Shown here: positions 27,285-36,457 of the stretch, one piece after another
Position numbering within the stretch: position 1 is the stretch's first letter
Layout: each line of letters begins with the position of its first letter
The notes under the pieces: model-generated
Seen by the model: only the letters and a program-made list of their open reading frames with translations
The model's database searches: none
Told to the model about the DNA's origin: nothing
Assembly (NCBI GenBank): GCA_024239075.1
Contig: JANBVI010000030.1
Span: 62,001-126,000 of the forward strand
Reading direction: 5' to 3'
Length of the DNA: 64,000 nucleotides
Source of the DNA: Fischerella sp. CENA71
Lineage (GTDB): Bacteria > Cyanobacteriota > Cyanobacteriia > Cyanobacteriales > Nostocaceae
Made by a program: the position numbers and the translations under genes

Positions 27285-28544
27285 CTATATATGCTTTTCT
27301 GACAAAGGAATAAATAGCATAGAAATCATACCAGGAATAGTTAATACACAAACCAAAATAAAAAATAATGGATATCCAAAATACTGCTGAATATAACCAC
27401 TAATTACTCCTGGTAACATCATACCCAAAGCCATGATGCCAGTTGAGATCGCAAAATGAGAAGTCTTGTATTCACCTTGAGAAATATACATTAAATAAAC
27501 GCTAAAAGCCGTGAACCCAAAACCATATCCAAACTGCTCTAAAGAAACCAAAAGATATACTAAATTAATTGCAGGTTGATGATAAGCCATATACACATAA
27601 AATAAATCTGGTAAATTCATCGCCAAAGCCATAGGCCAAAGACATTTCTTGAGTCCATACTTAGAAATGACTACACCACCTAAAATGCCACCAGAAATTA
27701 AGGAAATTACTCCAAAAGTGCCATATAGCAGACCTAAATCTGATGTTGATAAACCCAAGCCACCAACCTCTGGCTTATCTAATAAAAATAACGAGGCGAT
27801 TTTGAGCAACATTGCCTCACCAAATCTATATAGTAAGATAAAAGCCAAGATTGCTAAAATTTTCTGCTGTTGAAAATAGGAAGTAATAATCTGTACAAAA
27901 CTAGCTTCTTCTGTTTCTCCTGTTTGACGTCTAATATCTGATGCAGGAAAAGGTAAAACAAAGCGATTAATAATAAAAATAATTGCTATAATTAAAGCCG
28001 ATATACCAAGAGAAATAGACCAACTTAAAGGGATGTTTTGGAGTTTTACTTCTAATTGACCAGCTATGAAAACTAAAATTCCAGAGCAAAAAATTATAGA
28101 TAACCTATAAAAAAGTGAACGAATACCAACAAAAAAAGCTTGTTGTTCTGGACTTAAAGCCAATAAATAAAAGCCATCTGTTGCAATATCATAAGTAGCA
28201 GAGATCAAAGCACCTATAGTTAATATCCCTAGAGATATAAAAAAGAAATTTGGTAGTTGTAAAGAAAAAGCTAATAAACCTAAACAAGAGAACATAGTCA
28301 ATTGCGTAGCTAAAATCCATGTTCTTTTCGTAGAGTAAATATCAACGAATGGCCCCCAAAACATTTTAATCACCCAGGGTAAGTAAAGAAAACTTGTCCA
28401 CAGGGCAATTTGAGCATTACTAATGCCGAGTTTTTTATAAAAAATTACAGAAACCGTGTTGATAATAACGTAGGGTACACCAGAGGCAAAATAAAGAGTT
28501 GGGATAAAAGCCCAGGGGGAAGTAAATTTAGCTTGACGTTTCAT
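27285..28544 (-). CDS. MFS transporter, AmpG-like muropeptide permease
   Basis: 419 aa, very hydrophobic, with about 12 membrane helices. The start WAFIPTLYFASGVPYVIINT and IALWTSFLYLPWVIKMFWGPF (given split as IALWTSFLYLPW and VIKMFWGPFVD) are typical of AmpG and related MFS permeases (the FxxGxPY and WxIK-xxWxPxVD signatures). AmpG imports GlcNAc-anhydroMurNAc peptides into the cytoplasm. The kinase-like gene downstream would act on the released sugar. A siderophore or general sugar exporter of the same fold cannot be excluded. Confidence 0.78.
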   Translation of the reverse strand: MKRQAKFTSPWAFIPTLYFASGVPYVIINTVSVIFYKKLGISNAQIALWTSFLYLPWVIKMFWGPFVDIYSTKRTWILATQLTMFSCLGLLAFSLQLPNFFFISLGILTIGALISATYDIATDGFYLLALSPEQQAFFVGIRSLFYRLSIIFCSGILVFIAGQLEVKLQNIPLSWSISLGISALIIAIIFIINRFVLPFPASDIRRQTGETEEASFVQIITSYFQQQKILAILAFILLYRFGEAMLLKIASLFLLDKPEVGGLGLSTSDLGLLYGTFGVISLISGGILGGVVISKYGLKKCLWPMALAMNLPDLFYVYMAYHQPAINLVYLLVSLEQFGYGFGFTAFSVYLMYISQGEYKTSHFAISTGIMALGMMLPGVISGYIQQYFGYPLFFILVCVLTIPGMISMLFIPLSEKHI

Positions 28545-28872
28545 AAATAAATTTGACTAAAGCAGACATTGAGAATGCAGAGAAAACTTAAAAGCGATCG
28601 CGTTGTGAACAATCAAAAAGATTCAATGCACTACTTACTTTATCCGCTTACTCGACAAAGTCATCAGCTTGGTGTGCATATTGTTGCAGATTATTGCAGT
28701 ATGACTGATTTGCATTGGGGCTTGTGTTACTGAAAATCAGTAGTGATAGTGTCATAACAACAATGAATGCAGATGGTAAATCAACGATTTCCCAAAAGAT
28801 TTATCAACGAACCACATAGACGCGTAAGCGGCTTCTCGTAGAGTAGGACACAAAGATCACAAAGAAAAGTTA
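28545..28872. other. Intergenic region with a short orphan frame and repeat debris
   Basis: A 35-codon frame with an ATG at 28626 (MHYLLYPLTRQSHQLGVHIV...) ends at 28733; I cannot assign it and it may be a gene remnant. Near 28815-28850 there is a CGCGTAAGCGGCTTCTCGTA piece, a common cyanobacterial dispersed repeat. No promoter was picked out. Confidence 0.35.
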
Positions 28873-29256
28873 TTAGAGGATAATGCGTTTGATGCCATCT
28901 TTGAGGAGGTTAACGTTGAAGTTGATTAAAAGGGCGAGAGGATACTTGGTCATTTTCAGATAGGAAAGGACTTGGGCTTCGTGAATTGGAGTGAAGTTTT
29001 GGACGGCTTTCAATTCCACAATCAGAGAATTTCCAACCAAAAAATCTAATTTACCTCCACCCACTGGACGCCCTTTATAAGTAACTACTACTGGATACTC
29101 AAACATATGAGGTATACTCCGCATCACAAATTCTTCTTTTAACGCCTTATGATAAACCTCCTCCAAAAATCCAGGTCCCAACACCCGATGTACCTCAATC
29201 GCTGCACCAATCACAGCATAAGCTAGTTGCTCTACCTCATCTTTTGATAATCTCAT
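28873..29256 (-). CDS. GxxExxY family protein
   Basis: 127 aa. It has the name-giving motif in GPGFLEEVYHKALKEEF and the PD-(D/E)XK-like core GKLDFLVGNSLIVELKAV with conserved Asp, Glu and Lys, followed by EAQVLSYLKMT and LLINFNVNLLKDGIKR, which match this widespread small family well. The fold is nuclease-like, but no activity is established. These genes often travel inside accessory regions. The start ATG 29256 agrees with the family N-terminus. Confidence 0.9.
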   Translation of the reverse strand: MRLSKDEVEQLAYAVIGAAIEVHRVLGPGFLEEVYHKALKEEFVMRSIPHMFEYPVVVTYKGRPVGGGKLDFLVGNSLIVELKAVQNFTPIHEAQVLSYLKMTKYPLALLINFNVNLLKDGIKRIIL

Positions 29257-29447
29257 CTCTTTTTCCTCTTCTTTCTTTGTGTCCTACCCTTACGGGAAGC
29301 CCTTCGGGTTCGCCAGGTGCTTTATCCGGGGAACCCGTCCACCGCACTGGCTCACCGCTTACGCGTCTATGTGTCCTTTGTGGTTCGTTTATATCAAAAC
29401 CCTGTGGCAAAATTTATTAAAGTCCTTCCGCACTTAGTTTTCCCAGC

Positions 29448-32400
29448 ATGACCGCAACAATGACTAATCTCCCTGACCGATACGATCCCTTTACCACTGA
29501 AGCTAAGTGGCAAAAGTTTTGGGAAGAAAATCAAACCTATAAAGCTGACCCCCAAGCAGGTGGTGAACCTTACTGCATCGTCATCCCACCACCCAATGTC
29601 ACTGGTAGCTTGCACATGGGTCACGCTTTTGATAACAGTTTAATTGATACTCTCGTGCGCTATCACCGCATGAAGGGAGATAATGCTCTTTATTTGCCTG
29701 GAACTGACCACGCCAGCATCGCTGTCCATACAACGCTGGAAAAGCAACTCAAATCAGAGGGTAAAACTCGCGATGAATTAGGACGCGAGCAGTTTCTCGA
29801 ACGGGCTTGGCAGTGGAAGGCAGAATCTGGGGGAACAATTGTTAATCAACTGCGACGTTTGGGTGTGTCGGTGGATTGGTCGCGGGAACGTTTTACCCTA
29901 GATGCAGGTTTAACCAAAGCTGTTTTAGAAGCTTTTAATCGTCTTTACGAAGAAGGGCTGATTTATCGTGGTAAGTATTTAGTTAACTGGTGTCCAGAGT
30001 CACAATCAGCGGTTTCTGATTTGGAAGTGGATGCCAAAGAAGTTGATGGTCATCTATGGCACTTTCGTTATCCGTTGACTGATGGTTCTGGTTATGTAGA
30101 AGTGGCGACGACTCGACCAGAAACCATGTTGGGTGATACGGCGGTGGCGGTCAATCCCAATGATGAACGTTATCAGCATTTGATTGGGAAAACTCTCACG
30201 TTGCCAATTATGAATCGGGAAATTCCGATTATTGGCGATGAGTTGGTTGACCCCAGTTTTGGAACTGGTTGTGTGAAGGTGACTCCAGCCCATGATCTGA
30301 ATGATTTTGAAATGGGTAAACGTCACAATCTGCCGTTTATCAATATTATGAATAAAGACGGCTCTCTAAATGAGAATGCCGGCGAGTTTCAAGGACAAGA
30401 CCGCTTTGTCGCTAGAAAGAATGTAGTTGCTCGTTTAGAAGCAGACAGTGTTCTGGTGAAAGTGGAAGATTATAAGCATACGGTTCCTTATAGTGAGCGT
30501 GGTAAAGTTCCGGTAGAACCGTTGCTGTCAACGCAGTGGTTTGTCACAATCCGCCCAATGGCAGACAGGGCGCTGGAATTCCTTGATGAGAAAAATTCGC
30601 CTCGGTTTGTGCCTCAACGCTGGCATAAGGTCTATCGTGATTGGTTAGTGAAACTGAAAGATTGGTGTATTTCCCGGCAATTGTGGTGGGGACATCAAAT
30701 CCCGGCTTGGTACGCTGTCAGTGAGACGGGTGATGAGATTACCGATAACACACCATTTGCTGTGGCGCGGAGTGAAGCAGAAGCACGGGAGAAATTAGTT
30801 TCACGATTTGGCGAAAATGTCAAGATAGAACGTGACCCCGATGTGCTGGATACTTGGTTTTCTTCTGGGTTGTGGCCGTTTTCCACTTTGGGCTGGCCAG
30901 AACAAACACCGGATTTATCAACTTATTACCCTACTAGTACTTTGGTTACAGGTTTTGACATCATCTTTTTTTGGGTTGCGAGAATGACGATGATGGCAGG
31001 ACATTTTACGGGACAAATGCCGTTTAAAGATGTTTATATCCACGGGTTGGTCTTGGATGAAAATGGCAAGAAAATGTCCAAAACCGCAGGTAATGGTATT
31101 GATCCGTTGATTTTGATTGAAAAGTACGGTACGGATGCCCTGCGCTACACGATGATTAAGGAAGTAGCAGGCGCGGGTCAAGATATCCGCTTGGACTACA
31201 ACCGTAAGACCGATGAGTCGCCTTCTGTGGAAGGGTCGCGCAACTTTGCCAATAAGCTGTGGAATGCGGCACGGTTCGTGATGATGAATTTGGATGGACA
31301 GACGCCGCAGCAGTTGGGAGAACCAATCGCTACAGAGTTGAGCGATCGCTGGATTCTTTCACGTTATTACGGTGTTGTCCAGCAAACTCGCAATTATATG
31401 GATAATTACGGTTTGGGTGAAGCTGCTAAGGGTTTGTATGATTTTATCTGGGGTGATTTTTGTGACTGGTACATTGAACTAGTCAAATCTCGCTTGCAAA
31501 AGAATGCTGATCCTGCATCGCGACGGGTTGCACAACAAACTTTGGCTTATGTGCTGGAAGGGATTTTGAAGCTACTTAATCCTTTTATGCCTCACATTAC
31601 TGAGGAAATCTGGCACACTCTCACCCAACAAGGTGAAAATACTCCACAAAGTTTATCTTTACAACGGTATCCAGAAGCACAGGCAAATTTAATAGATGCT
31701 GGGCTAGAAGAACAGTTTGAACTCTTGATTGGTACAATCCGCACTATTCGCAACTTACGTGCCGAAGCGGATGTCAAACCAGGGGTAAAAGTCAATGTCA
31801 ATTTACAAAGCGATAACCCCCAAGAAAGGGAAATTCTGACTACCGGACAATCTTATATTAAAGATTTGGCGAAGGTAGAGAATTTAACGATCGCTGTTAG
31901 CGAGAATAAACAACAGGGAGAAAAACACCGGATTGGTTGGAAGACGATCGCCCTAGCGATCGCAGCAATTTACTTTTTCAGAGTTGGTTTAGCGATCGCT
32001 GATGCGGTTGATGATGTTCCTTTACTGGGAAATTTCTTTGAACTTGTTGGTTTTGGTTACGTTGCTTGGTTTGTCACGCGGTATTTACTATCTGCTGAGG
32101 CTAGACAAACATTTTGGCAACAGTTCCAATCATCTGATCAAAAGAGCCTAACACAATCAGAACAACCACAACTGCCACAAGCAAAAGAACAAGCGATCGC
32201 AGGTGTAGTTGGTACAGTGCAAGTCTTACTCCCTCTTGCAGGTGTCGTAGACATTCAAGCTTATACCGCCAAACTGCAAAAACGCCTTAGCAAACTAGAA
32301 GCGGATATTAAAGCTCTGACTGGTAGGTTAAGTAATCCTAAATTTGTTGAACAAGCTCCAGCAAATGTGGTAAAGGAAACACGAGACACTTTAGCAGAAG

Positions 32401-32450
32401 CTCAAAAACAAGCTGAAATCTTGCGCGATCGCTTGCGTCAGCTAGCATAA
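29448..32450 (+). CDS. valS: Valyl-tRNA synthetase with CAAD membrane domain
   Basis: 1000 aa. The class I signatures are [12 protein letters not shown] (HIGH) near residue 50 and [14 protein letters not shown] (KMSKS) near 540, with the CP1 editing domain between ([15 protein letters not shown]). Near residues 818-930, between the anticodon-binding domain and the terminal coiled coil, there is an insertion with two hydrophobic segments ([17 protein letters not shown] and [16 protein letters not shown]). This is the CAAD domain known to anchor several cyanobacterial synthetases, including ValRS, to thylakoids. The C-terminal coiled coil ([19 protein letters not shown]) is normal for ValRS. 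Confidence 0.97.
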   Translation: MTATMTNLPDRYDPFTTEAKWQKFWEENQTYKADPQAGGEPYCIVIPPPNVTGSLHMGHAFDNSLIDTLVRYHRMKGDNALYLPGTDHASIAVHTTLEKQLKSEGKTRDELGREQFLERAWQWKAESGGTIVNQLRRLGVSVDWSRERFTLDAGLTKAVLEAFNRLYEEGLIYRGKYLVNWCPESQSAVSDLEVDAKEVDGHLWHFRYPLTDGSGYVEVATTRPETMLGDTAVAVNPNDERYQHLIGKTLTLPIMNREIPIIGDELVDPSFGTGCVKVTPAHDLNDFEMGKRHNLPFINIMNKDGSLNENAGEFQGQDRFVARKNVVARLEADSVLVKVEDYKHTVPYSERGKVPVEPLLSTQWFVTIRPMADRALEFLDEKNSPRFVPQRWHKVYRDWLVKLKDWCISRQLWWGHQIPAWYAVSETGDEITDNTPFAVARSEAEAREKLVSRFGENVKIERDPDVLDTWFSSGLWPFSTLGWPEQTPDLSTYYPTSTLVTGFDIIFFWVARMTMMAGHFTGQMPFKDVYIHGLVLDENGKKMSKTAGNGIDPLILIEKYGTDALRYTMIKEVAGAGQDIRLDYNRKTDESPSVEGSRNFANKLWNAARFVMMNLDGQTPQQLGEPIATELSDRWILSRYYGVVQQTRNYMDNYGLGEAAKGLYDFIWGDFCDWYIELVKSRLQKNADPASRRVAQQTLAYVLEGILKLLNPFMPHITEEIWHTLTQQGENTPQSLSLQRYPEAQANLIDAGLEEQFELLIGTIRTIRNLRAEADVKPGVKVNVNLQSDNPQEREILTTGQSYIKDLAKVENLTIAVSENKQQGEKHRIGWKTIALAIAAIYFFRVGLAIADAVDDVPLLGNFFELVGFGYVAWFVTRYLLSAEARQTFWQQFQSSDQKSLTQSEQPQLPQAKEQAIAGVVGTVQVLLPLAGVVDIQAYTAKLQKRLSKLEADIKALTGRLSNPKFVEQAPANVVKETRDTLAEAQKQAEILRDRLRQLA

Positions 32451-32462
32451 CTATAAAGAACT

Positions 32463-32525
32463 ATGAATGATGAATTAGAAATTATGAAATCTCTGATCAT
32501 TCATAATTCATAATTCATCATTCAT
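32463..32525. terminator. Long AT-rich hairpin after valS
   Basis: Arms ATGAATGATGAATTA... and ...TAATTCATCATTCAT pair over about 27 bp with a few mismatches and a short loop. It lies 12 nt after the valS stop and before the next gene, so it may separate their transcripts; it may also be a dispersed repeat. Confidence 0.5.
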
Positions 32526-32555
32526 AATTTCGTAATTTATATTTTTTCTAAATTT

Positions 32556-32999
32556 ATGCTTTATCTAGCCCAAGTACACAGAAACGAATTTTTAGACCAA
32601 CTCCAGTTACATTTATTAGCCCGTCAAGAAGCCAATAATATATGGGTAAAAATCCCAGAAGAAGCTTTTATTCTCTTAGGAAAAGGCAAGATTATGACAG
32701 AAAAATTGCTTGTTTTAGTCGAGCTTTCCCCGACAGGTGATATAGAAAGAATAGAAGAAGCTACTAACTGGGTAATGGATTTGATAGGTACTTACCTGAC
32801 TACAGGTATTACTCCAGATTTTTTGCGTCAAGAAGCAGAAAGAGCGGAACAGTGGCGACAAAACTTGACTTTGCAAAACCAAGACTTAGCACGTCGTACC
32901 CTGGAATTAGAAGCACGTCGAGAACAAATTCAAGCCCTTGAAGAAAGTCTCAAACGAGAGAAAAACTTGGTTAATAAAGCTGAGACTTCTGGGGAGTAA
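32556..32999 (+). CDS. Conserved hypothetical protein with C-terminal coiled coil, 147 aa
   Basis: The N-terminal half (LYLAQVHRNEFLDQLQLHLL ... IMTEKLLVLVELSP) looks like a compact alpha/beta domain; the C-terminal half (about 88-140) is a highly charged helix (LTLQNQDLARRTLELEARRE ... ESLKREKN), almost surely coiled coil. No membrane segment or catalytic motif is visible. It follows valS on the same strand but a hairpin separates them. Function unknown. Confidence 0.72.
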   Translation: MLYLAQVHRNEFLDQLQLHLLARQEANNIWVKIPEEAFILLGKGKIMTEKLLVLVELSPTGDIERIEEATNWVMDLIGTYLTTGITPDFLRQEAERAEQWRQNLTLQNQDLARRTLELEARREQIQALEESLKREKNLVNKAETSGE

Positions 33000-33352
33000 A
33001 CAATTAAAAATTAAAAATTAAAAACTAAAAATTAAAAATTGAGACAGAGAGTGTGAGGACATAGGGATAAGAACTAATAGTATTACATTCTATTAAATTA
33101 GTATTAAATTAGTATTAAATTACACTTTTTGTAGAGATGTTGACTCAAACATCTCTACATTTTTGTTGAATGTTGATGATAGTGCTAGCTAGGAATATCA
33201 AGCGTTTAAGCGGTTTTATCTCCAAAAATTCCTCCAGTCTCAATAGCTACTTGCTTTTTCTATCCATTTATGGAATTGTATAAAACAAATCTACTTAAAA
33301 TCTACTGATTTAAAGTATTTAGTGAGATTCACTGCTAAAGGAGTAAATAATC
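33000..33352. other. Intergenic region upstream of sbpA
   Basis: Begins with AAATTAAAAATT-type short repeats, contains the TGTAGAGA hairpin at 33130-33159 and ends with the sbpA leader, in which AAAGGAG (about 33338-33344) is a good ribosome-binding site before ATG 33353. A CysR/sulfur-responsive promoter would be expected; I could not identify it. Confidence 0.5.
33130..33159. terminator. Hairpin of the TGTAGAGA family followed by T-tract
   Basis: A perfect 12-bp stem (TGTAGAGATGTT and complement) with a 6-nt loop, followed by TTTTTG. It has the form of a rho-independent terminator, in the gap after the 32556 gene. Confidence 0.65.
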
Positions 33353-34429
33353 ATGCGTAATTCCCGATGGAGTGCAGGGAAGAATTTGCTATTGGCAACT
33401 GGCTTTAGTTTGGGTATGGTCTTTCCCGTTTATGCAGGGATAACTTGGAATAACTCACCTGCTAGTACACAACCTCAGATTGTCAGTCAGAAACCAAAAA
33501 CTGTGGAGTTAACCTTGGTTTCTTACGCGGTAACCAAAGAGGCTTATTCCAAAATTATTCCTAAATTTGTCCAGAAGTGGAAAAAAGAACACAATCAGGA
33601 TGTTGTGTTTCAGCAAAGTTACGGCGGTTCTGGTTCCCAAGCAAGAGCAGTAATTGATGGTTTAGAAGCTGATGTAGTCGCTTTGGCACTAGGACTAGAT
33701 GTAGAGAAAATTCAGAAAGCAGGATTAATTCAACCTGGTTGGGAAAAAGAAGCTCCCAATGAGGCAGTAGTTAGTCGCTCTGTTGTAGCATTAGTAACTC
33801 GTCCAGGAAATCCCAAGAATATTCGTAGTTGGAATGATTTAGTTAAGCCAGGGGTTCAAGTGATTACAGCTAATCCCAAAACTTCCGGTGGCGCCCGTTG
33901 GAATTTCTTGGCACTTTGGGGTTCTGTCGTCAAGAATGGTGGAAGTGAAGCTAAAGCTCGTGATTACGTTGGCAAAGTTTACAAGAATGTCTCTGTACTT
34001 CCAAAAGATGCCCGTGATGCAAGTGACACTTTCTACAAACGTGGTCAGGGAGATGTTCTCCTCAACTATGAAAATGAAGAAATCTTAGCTAAGTTGAAAG
34101 GTGAATCTAAAAATCCTTCCATAGTACCTCAAGTCAATATTTCCATTGATAGCCCTGTTGCTATTGTTGATAAAGTTGTAGACAAAAGAGGTACACGTCA
34201 AGTCGCCGAAGCTTTTGTCAAATATCTTTTTACACCAGAAGCACAACAGGAATTTGCCAAAGTCGGTTTTCGCCCTGTCAATTCCGCAGTTAGCAAGCAA
34301 ACTCAGAATAAATTTGCAAAAGTAAGCAAAGTTTATAAAGCCAAAGATTTTGGTAGTTGGGACGCCATCCAAAAGAAATTTTTTGATGATGGAGCTATTT
34401 TTGACCAAATTCAAGGAGGAGGACGTTAG
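33353..34429 (+). CDS. sbpA: Sulfate-binding protein of an ABC transporter
   Basis: 358 aa. An N-terminal signal peptide (NSRWSAGKNLLLATGFSLGM, ending near YAG) is followed by the sulfate/thiosulfate-binding protein fold: VELTLVSYAVTKEAYSKI, FQQSYGGSGSQARAVIDGL (oxyanion-binding Ser/Gly loop), ADVVALALGLDVEKI and ITANPKTSGGARWNFLALWG, all strong SbpA/CysP signatures. It would capture periplasmic sulfate for the CysTWA permease, whose genes are not in this window, so this is an isolated binding-protein gene or an extra copy. It ends at a hairpin shared with the convergent GTPase gene. Confidence 0.95.
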   Translation: MRNSRWSAGKNLLLATGFSLGMVFPVYAGITWNNSPASTQPQIVSQKPKTVELTLVSYAVTKEAYSKIIPKFVQKWKKEHNQDVVFQQSYGGSGSQARAVIDGLEADVVALALGLDVEKIQKAGLIQPGWEKEAPNEAVVSRSVVALVTRPGNPKNIRSWNDLVKPGVQVITANPKTSGGARWNFLALWGSVVKNGGSEAKARDYVGKVYKNVSVLPKDARDASDTFYKRGQGDVLLNYENEEILAKLKGESKNPSIVPQVNISIDSPVAIVDKVVDKRGTRQVAEAFVKYLFTPEAQQEFAKVGFRPVNSAVSKQTQNKFAKVSKVYKAKDFGSWDAIQKKFFDDGAIFDQIQGGGR

Positions 34430-34541
34430 TCTGTTCAACAGATGCGATCGCTATGAAAGTGGATAGAAAAGCATTTTTTGGTCAAAATTCACAAGCGATC
34501 GCCCATAAATGGAAAATTTATACAAAAATTTGAATTTGTCG

Positions 34542-34565
34542 AGGCGTATAGTTAGCTGTACGCCT
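34542..34565. terminator. Hairpin between convergent sbpA and GTPase genes
   Basis: Seven-base arms AGGCGTA and TACGCCT with a 10-nt loop, followed by TTTACT, directly before the stop of the leftward GTPase gene. A modest two-way terminator. Confidence 0.5.
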
Positions 34566-34568
34566 TTA

Positions 34569-36143
34569 CTAATCTCCGCTTTCTAGTCTCTTTTCTTCCT
34601 CTTCTTCCACAAGTTCAGCATTTCCTTGTAAGGGCCTGACTACTCGTGCGATCGCTTCTTGGATAAACGCCTTCATAAATTCATCACGGCGATTCAGCTG
34701 AAACTGGCGTTGTACAACCTCCGTCATCCCACCATCGCCCCAATCTTGATCATTGCGGAAATATTCAATGAAGCTTTTACCAGCGATACGTGTCAGATAC
34801 GCAGCTGTCACACCTTGAATAGCTCTACCAATAATAAAAGTACCAACATTGAGCTGCAAAGCTGTAGAAAGTAACTCCAACGCACCTTTGACAATCCCTA
34901 AACCAGCAATTGTCTTCGCCAGAGATAAAGCCAATTCCCGTCCCCGTTCCATATTTAATTCGCAGCCATAAACTCTGCCAATTTCTACTACCATTTGGGC
35001 GTTGACAGCAGCCGTTGCTAGTAAATCTACCATTGGTAATGGTGTAACTGATACCACACCCGCACCAATCCATTGAAACCGTTCTACAATTTTGTCAGCT
35101 TGGCGACGACGTTGCCCATCAATAAGTTTTCGTGCTTCTTCTCCTAGCCGCAGCGATTGCAGCAGAATATTATCTGCAACTAAATCTTCACCTTCTGCCC
35201 GTAAAATTGCTGCCATCCGTCTTAGCAATGGTATAATTTCTGGCTCTGGTTGGAACATTTCGCCAGTTTCTAGCCGGGCGGATTGGGGATTGGCAGAAAT
35301 TGCCACGACGTCGCCAGCAGCAATAAATCCTCGTACTCTTTGGCGCAATCTGGCGAGAATGGCTTCTTTATCGTCTTCTGTATACAAATCTGTTTTATTC
35401 AATACCAATAAAGAGCGTTTACCAATTTCTGCTAATGCTCGCAAAGGCTCGTATTCAGAACGTCTGAGGTCGTTATCAACTACAAATAACAGTAAATCTG
35501 CTGAAGTTGCTAGTTCTCTGGCTAGTTGTTCTCTTTCCGTACCCGCTATCCCTGCTTCTAAAATTCCCGGCGTGTCGGTAATTAAAATCTTGCGCTCTAG
35601 ACCTCTTAAGCGCATACAATATGTTTCTCCGACTGTGGTAGTTCCCATAGGTGCATCTACTCTGCCCACCATTCGTCCCAAAATCGCATTTACTAAAGAA
35701 GTTTTGCCAGCGCTACCAGTACCAAATACCACGACTTGAATTTCACCCCGTTTGAGGTTCGCTTCAATTTCTCGCGATTTACTTAGTAAAGCTTGGCGTG
35801 CAACTTCATCTTGAATTTGGGCTACTTGTTGCTTGACAGCTTGCAGAGTCGAAGAAGCTGCTTCTGATTTAGCGGCGGGAATTTGCACTTGTTGGCGTTG
35901 TCTTTTGGCACGGCGCGATCGCTCTTCGCCAGCCTGAAGCACCAGTACATAATAGACAAAGGCAGCAATTAAAGCACCGATTAAGACAATAATCAAAAAC
36001 AGCAGCAAATTGCCCAAAAAGGGAGAATAGGACAATTGCCAATAAAGCCGTGACAAAGAGTCAATGAGCCACAGACAAAGTCCCAAAATGACGATTAGAC
36101 CGACAATAAGCGTAACGATACGCGACAGAGGCATGGATGGCAC
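34569..36143 (-). CDS. Membrane-anchored GTPase with DUF697 domain
   Basis: 524 aa. Two N-terminal membrane helices lie at about 10-30 and 40-65 (IVTLIVGLIVILGLCLWLI; LLLFLIIVLIGALIAAFVYY), followed by an Era/Der-like G domain: G1 GTGSAGKTSLV near 142, G2 Thr in MGTTTVGETY, G3 ILITDTPGILEA, G4 LVLNKTDLY and G5-like VVAISANPQ. The C-terminal part (about 350-500) is a DUF697 helical domain with hydrophobic stretches. Such proteins are thought to act at membranes; the precise role in cyanobacteria is unknown. No operon partner. Confidence 0.87.
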   Translation of the reverse strand: MPSMPLSRIVTLIVGLIVILGLCLWLIDSLSRLYWQLSYSPFLGNLLLFLIIVLIGALIAAFVYYVLVLQAGEERSRRAKRQRQQVQIPAAKSEAASSTLQAVKQQVAQIQDEVARQALLSKSREIEANLKRGEIQVVVFGTGSAGKTSLVNAILGRMVGRVDAPMGTTTVGETYCMRLRGLERKILITDTPGILEAGIAGTEREQLARELATSADLLLFVVDNDLRRSEYEPLRALAEIGKRSLLVLNKTDLYTEDDKEAILARLRQRVRGFIAAGDVVAISANPQSARLETGEMFQPEPEIIPLLRRMAAILRAEGEDLVADNILLQSLRLGEEARKLIDGQRRRQADKIVERFQWIGAGVVSVTPLPMVDLLATAAVNAQMVVEIGRVYGCELNMERGRELALSLAKTIAGLGIVKGALELLSTALQLNVGTFIIGRAIQGVTAAYLTRIAGKSFIEYFRNDQDWGDGGMTEVVQRQFQLNRRDEFMKAFIQEAIARVVRPLQGNAELVEEEEEKRLESGD

Positions 36144-36457
36144 AGGCTAACACAAAAAAGCAGAAGGCAAATTCAGTTGTCAGTGATCAGTTACCAGTTA
36201 ACAGCTACCTATTGATCACTGATCACTGATAACTGTTTACTGTAGACTGTAGCAAGCGGCTACGCGGCTATACTGATTTCATCCTTCATTCTGCTTCTAA
36301 TATTAATTGTTTCAGTATTTTTCACCAGGGTAGAAAGAGGTATGTTTTGATAAACTGAAAAAATTGTCATATTAAGATTATACTTTGCTGCTAATAACAG
36401 GATCGTTTGTACTCGAAACCCGACACATGGAAAACTGCAACATAATTTGATTAACTC
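36144..36457. other. Divergent intergenic region
   Basis: 314 bp between the leftward GTPase and rightward HAMP kinase genes. Its left part contains interleaved CAGTGATCAGTTA/TGATCACTGATAACTG repeats that can fold on themselves, a usual cyanobacterial dispersed sequence. Promoters for both genes should lie here. Confidence 0.45.

Noticed and set aside
28626-28733. 35-codon frame MHYLLYPLTRQSHQLGVHIV... as a gene or SpeD fragment
   Set aside because: The LGVHIVADYC stretch is faintly like the start of S-adenosylmethionine decarboxylase, but too short and without other motifs.
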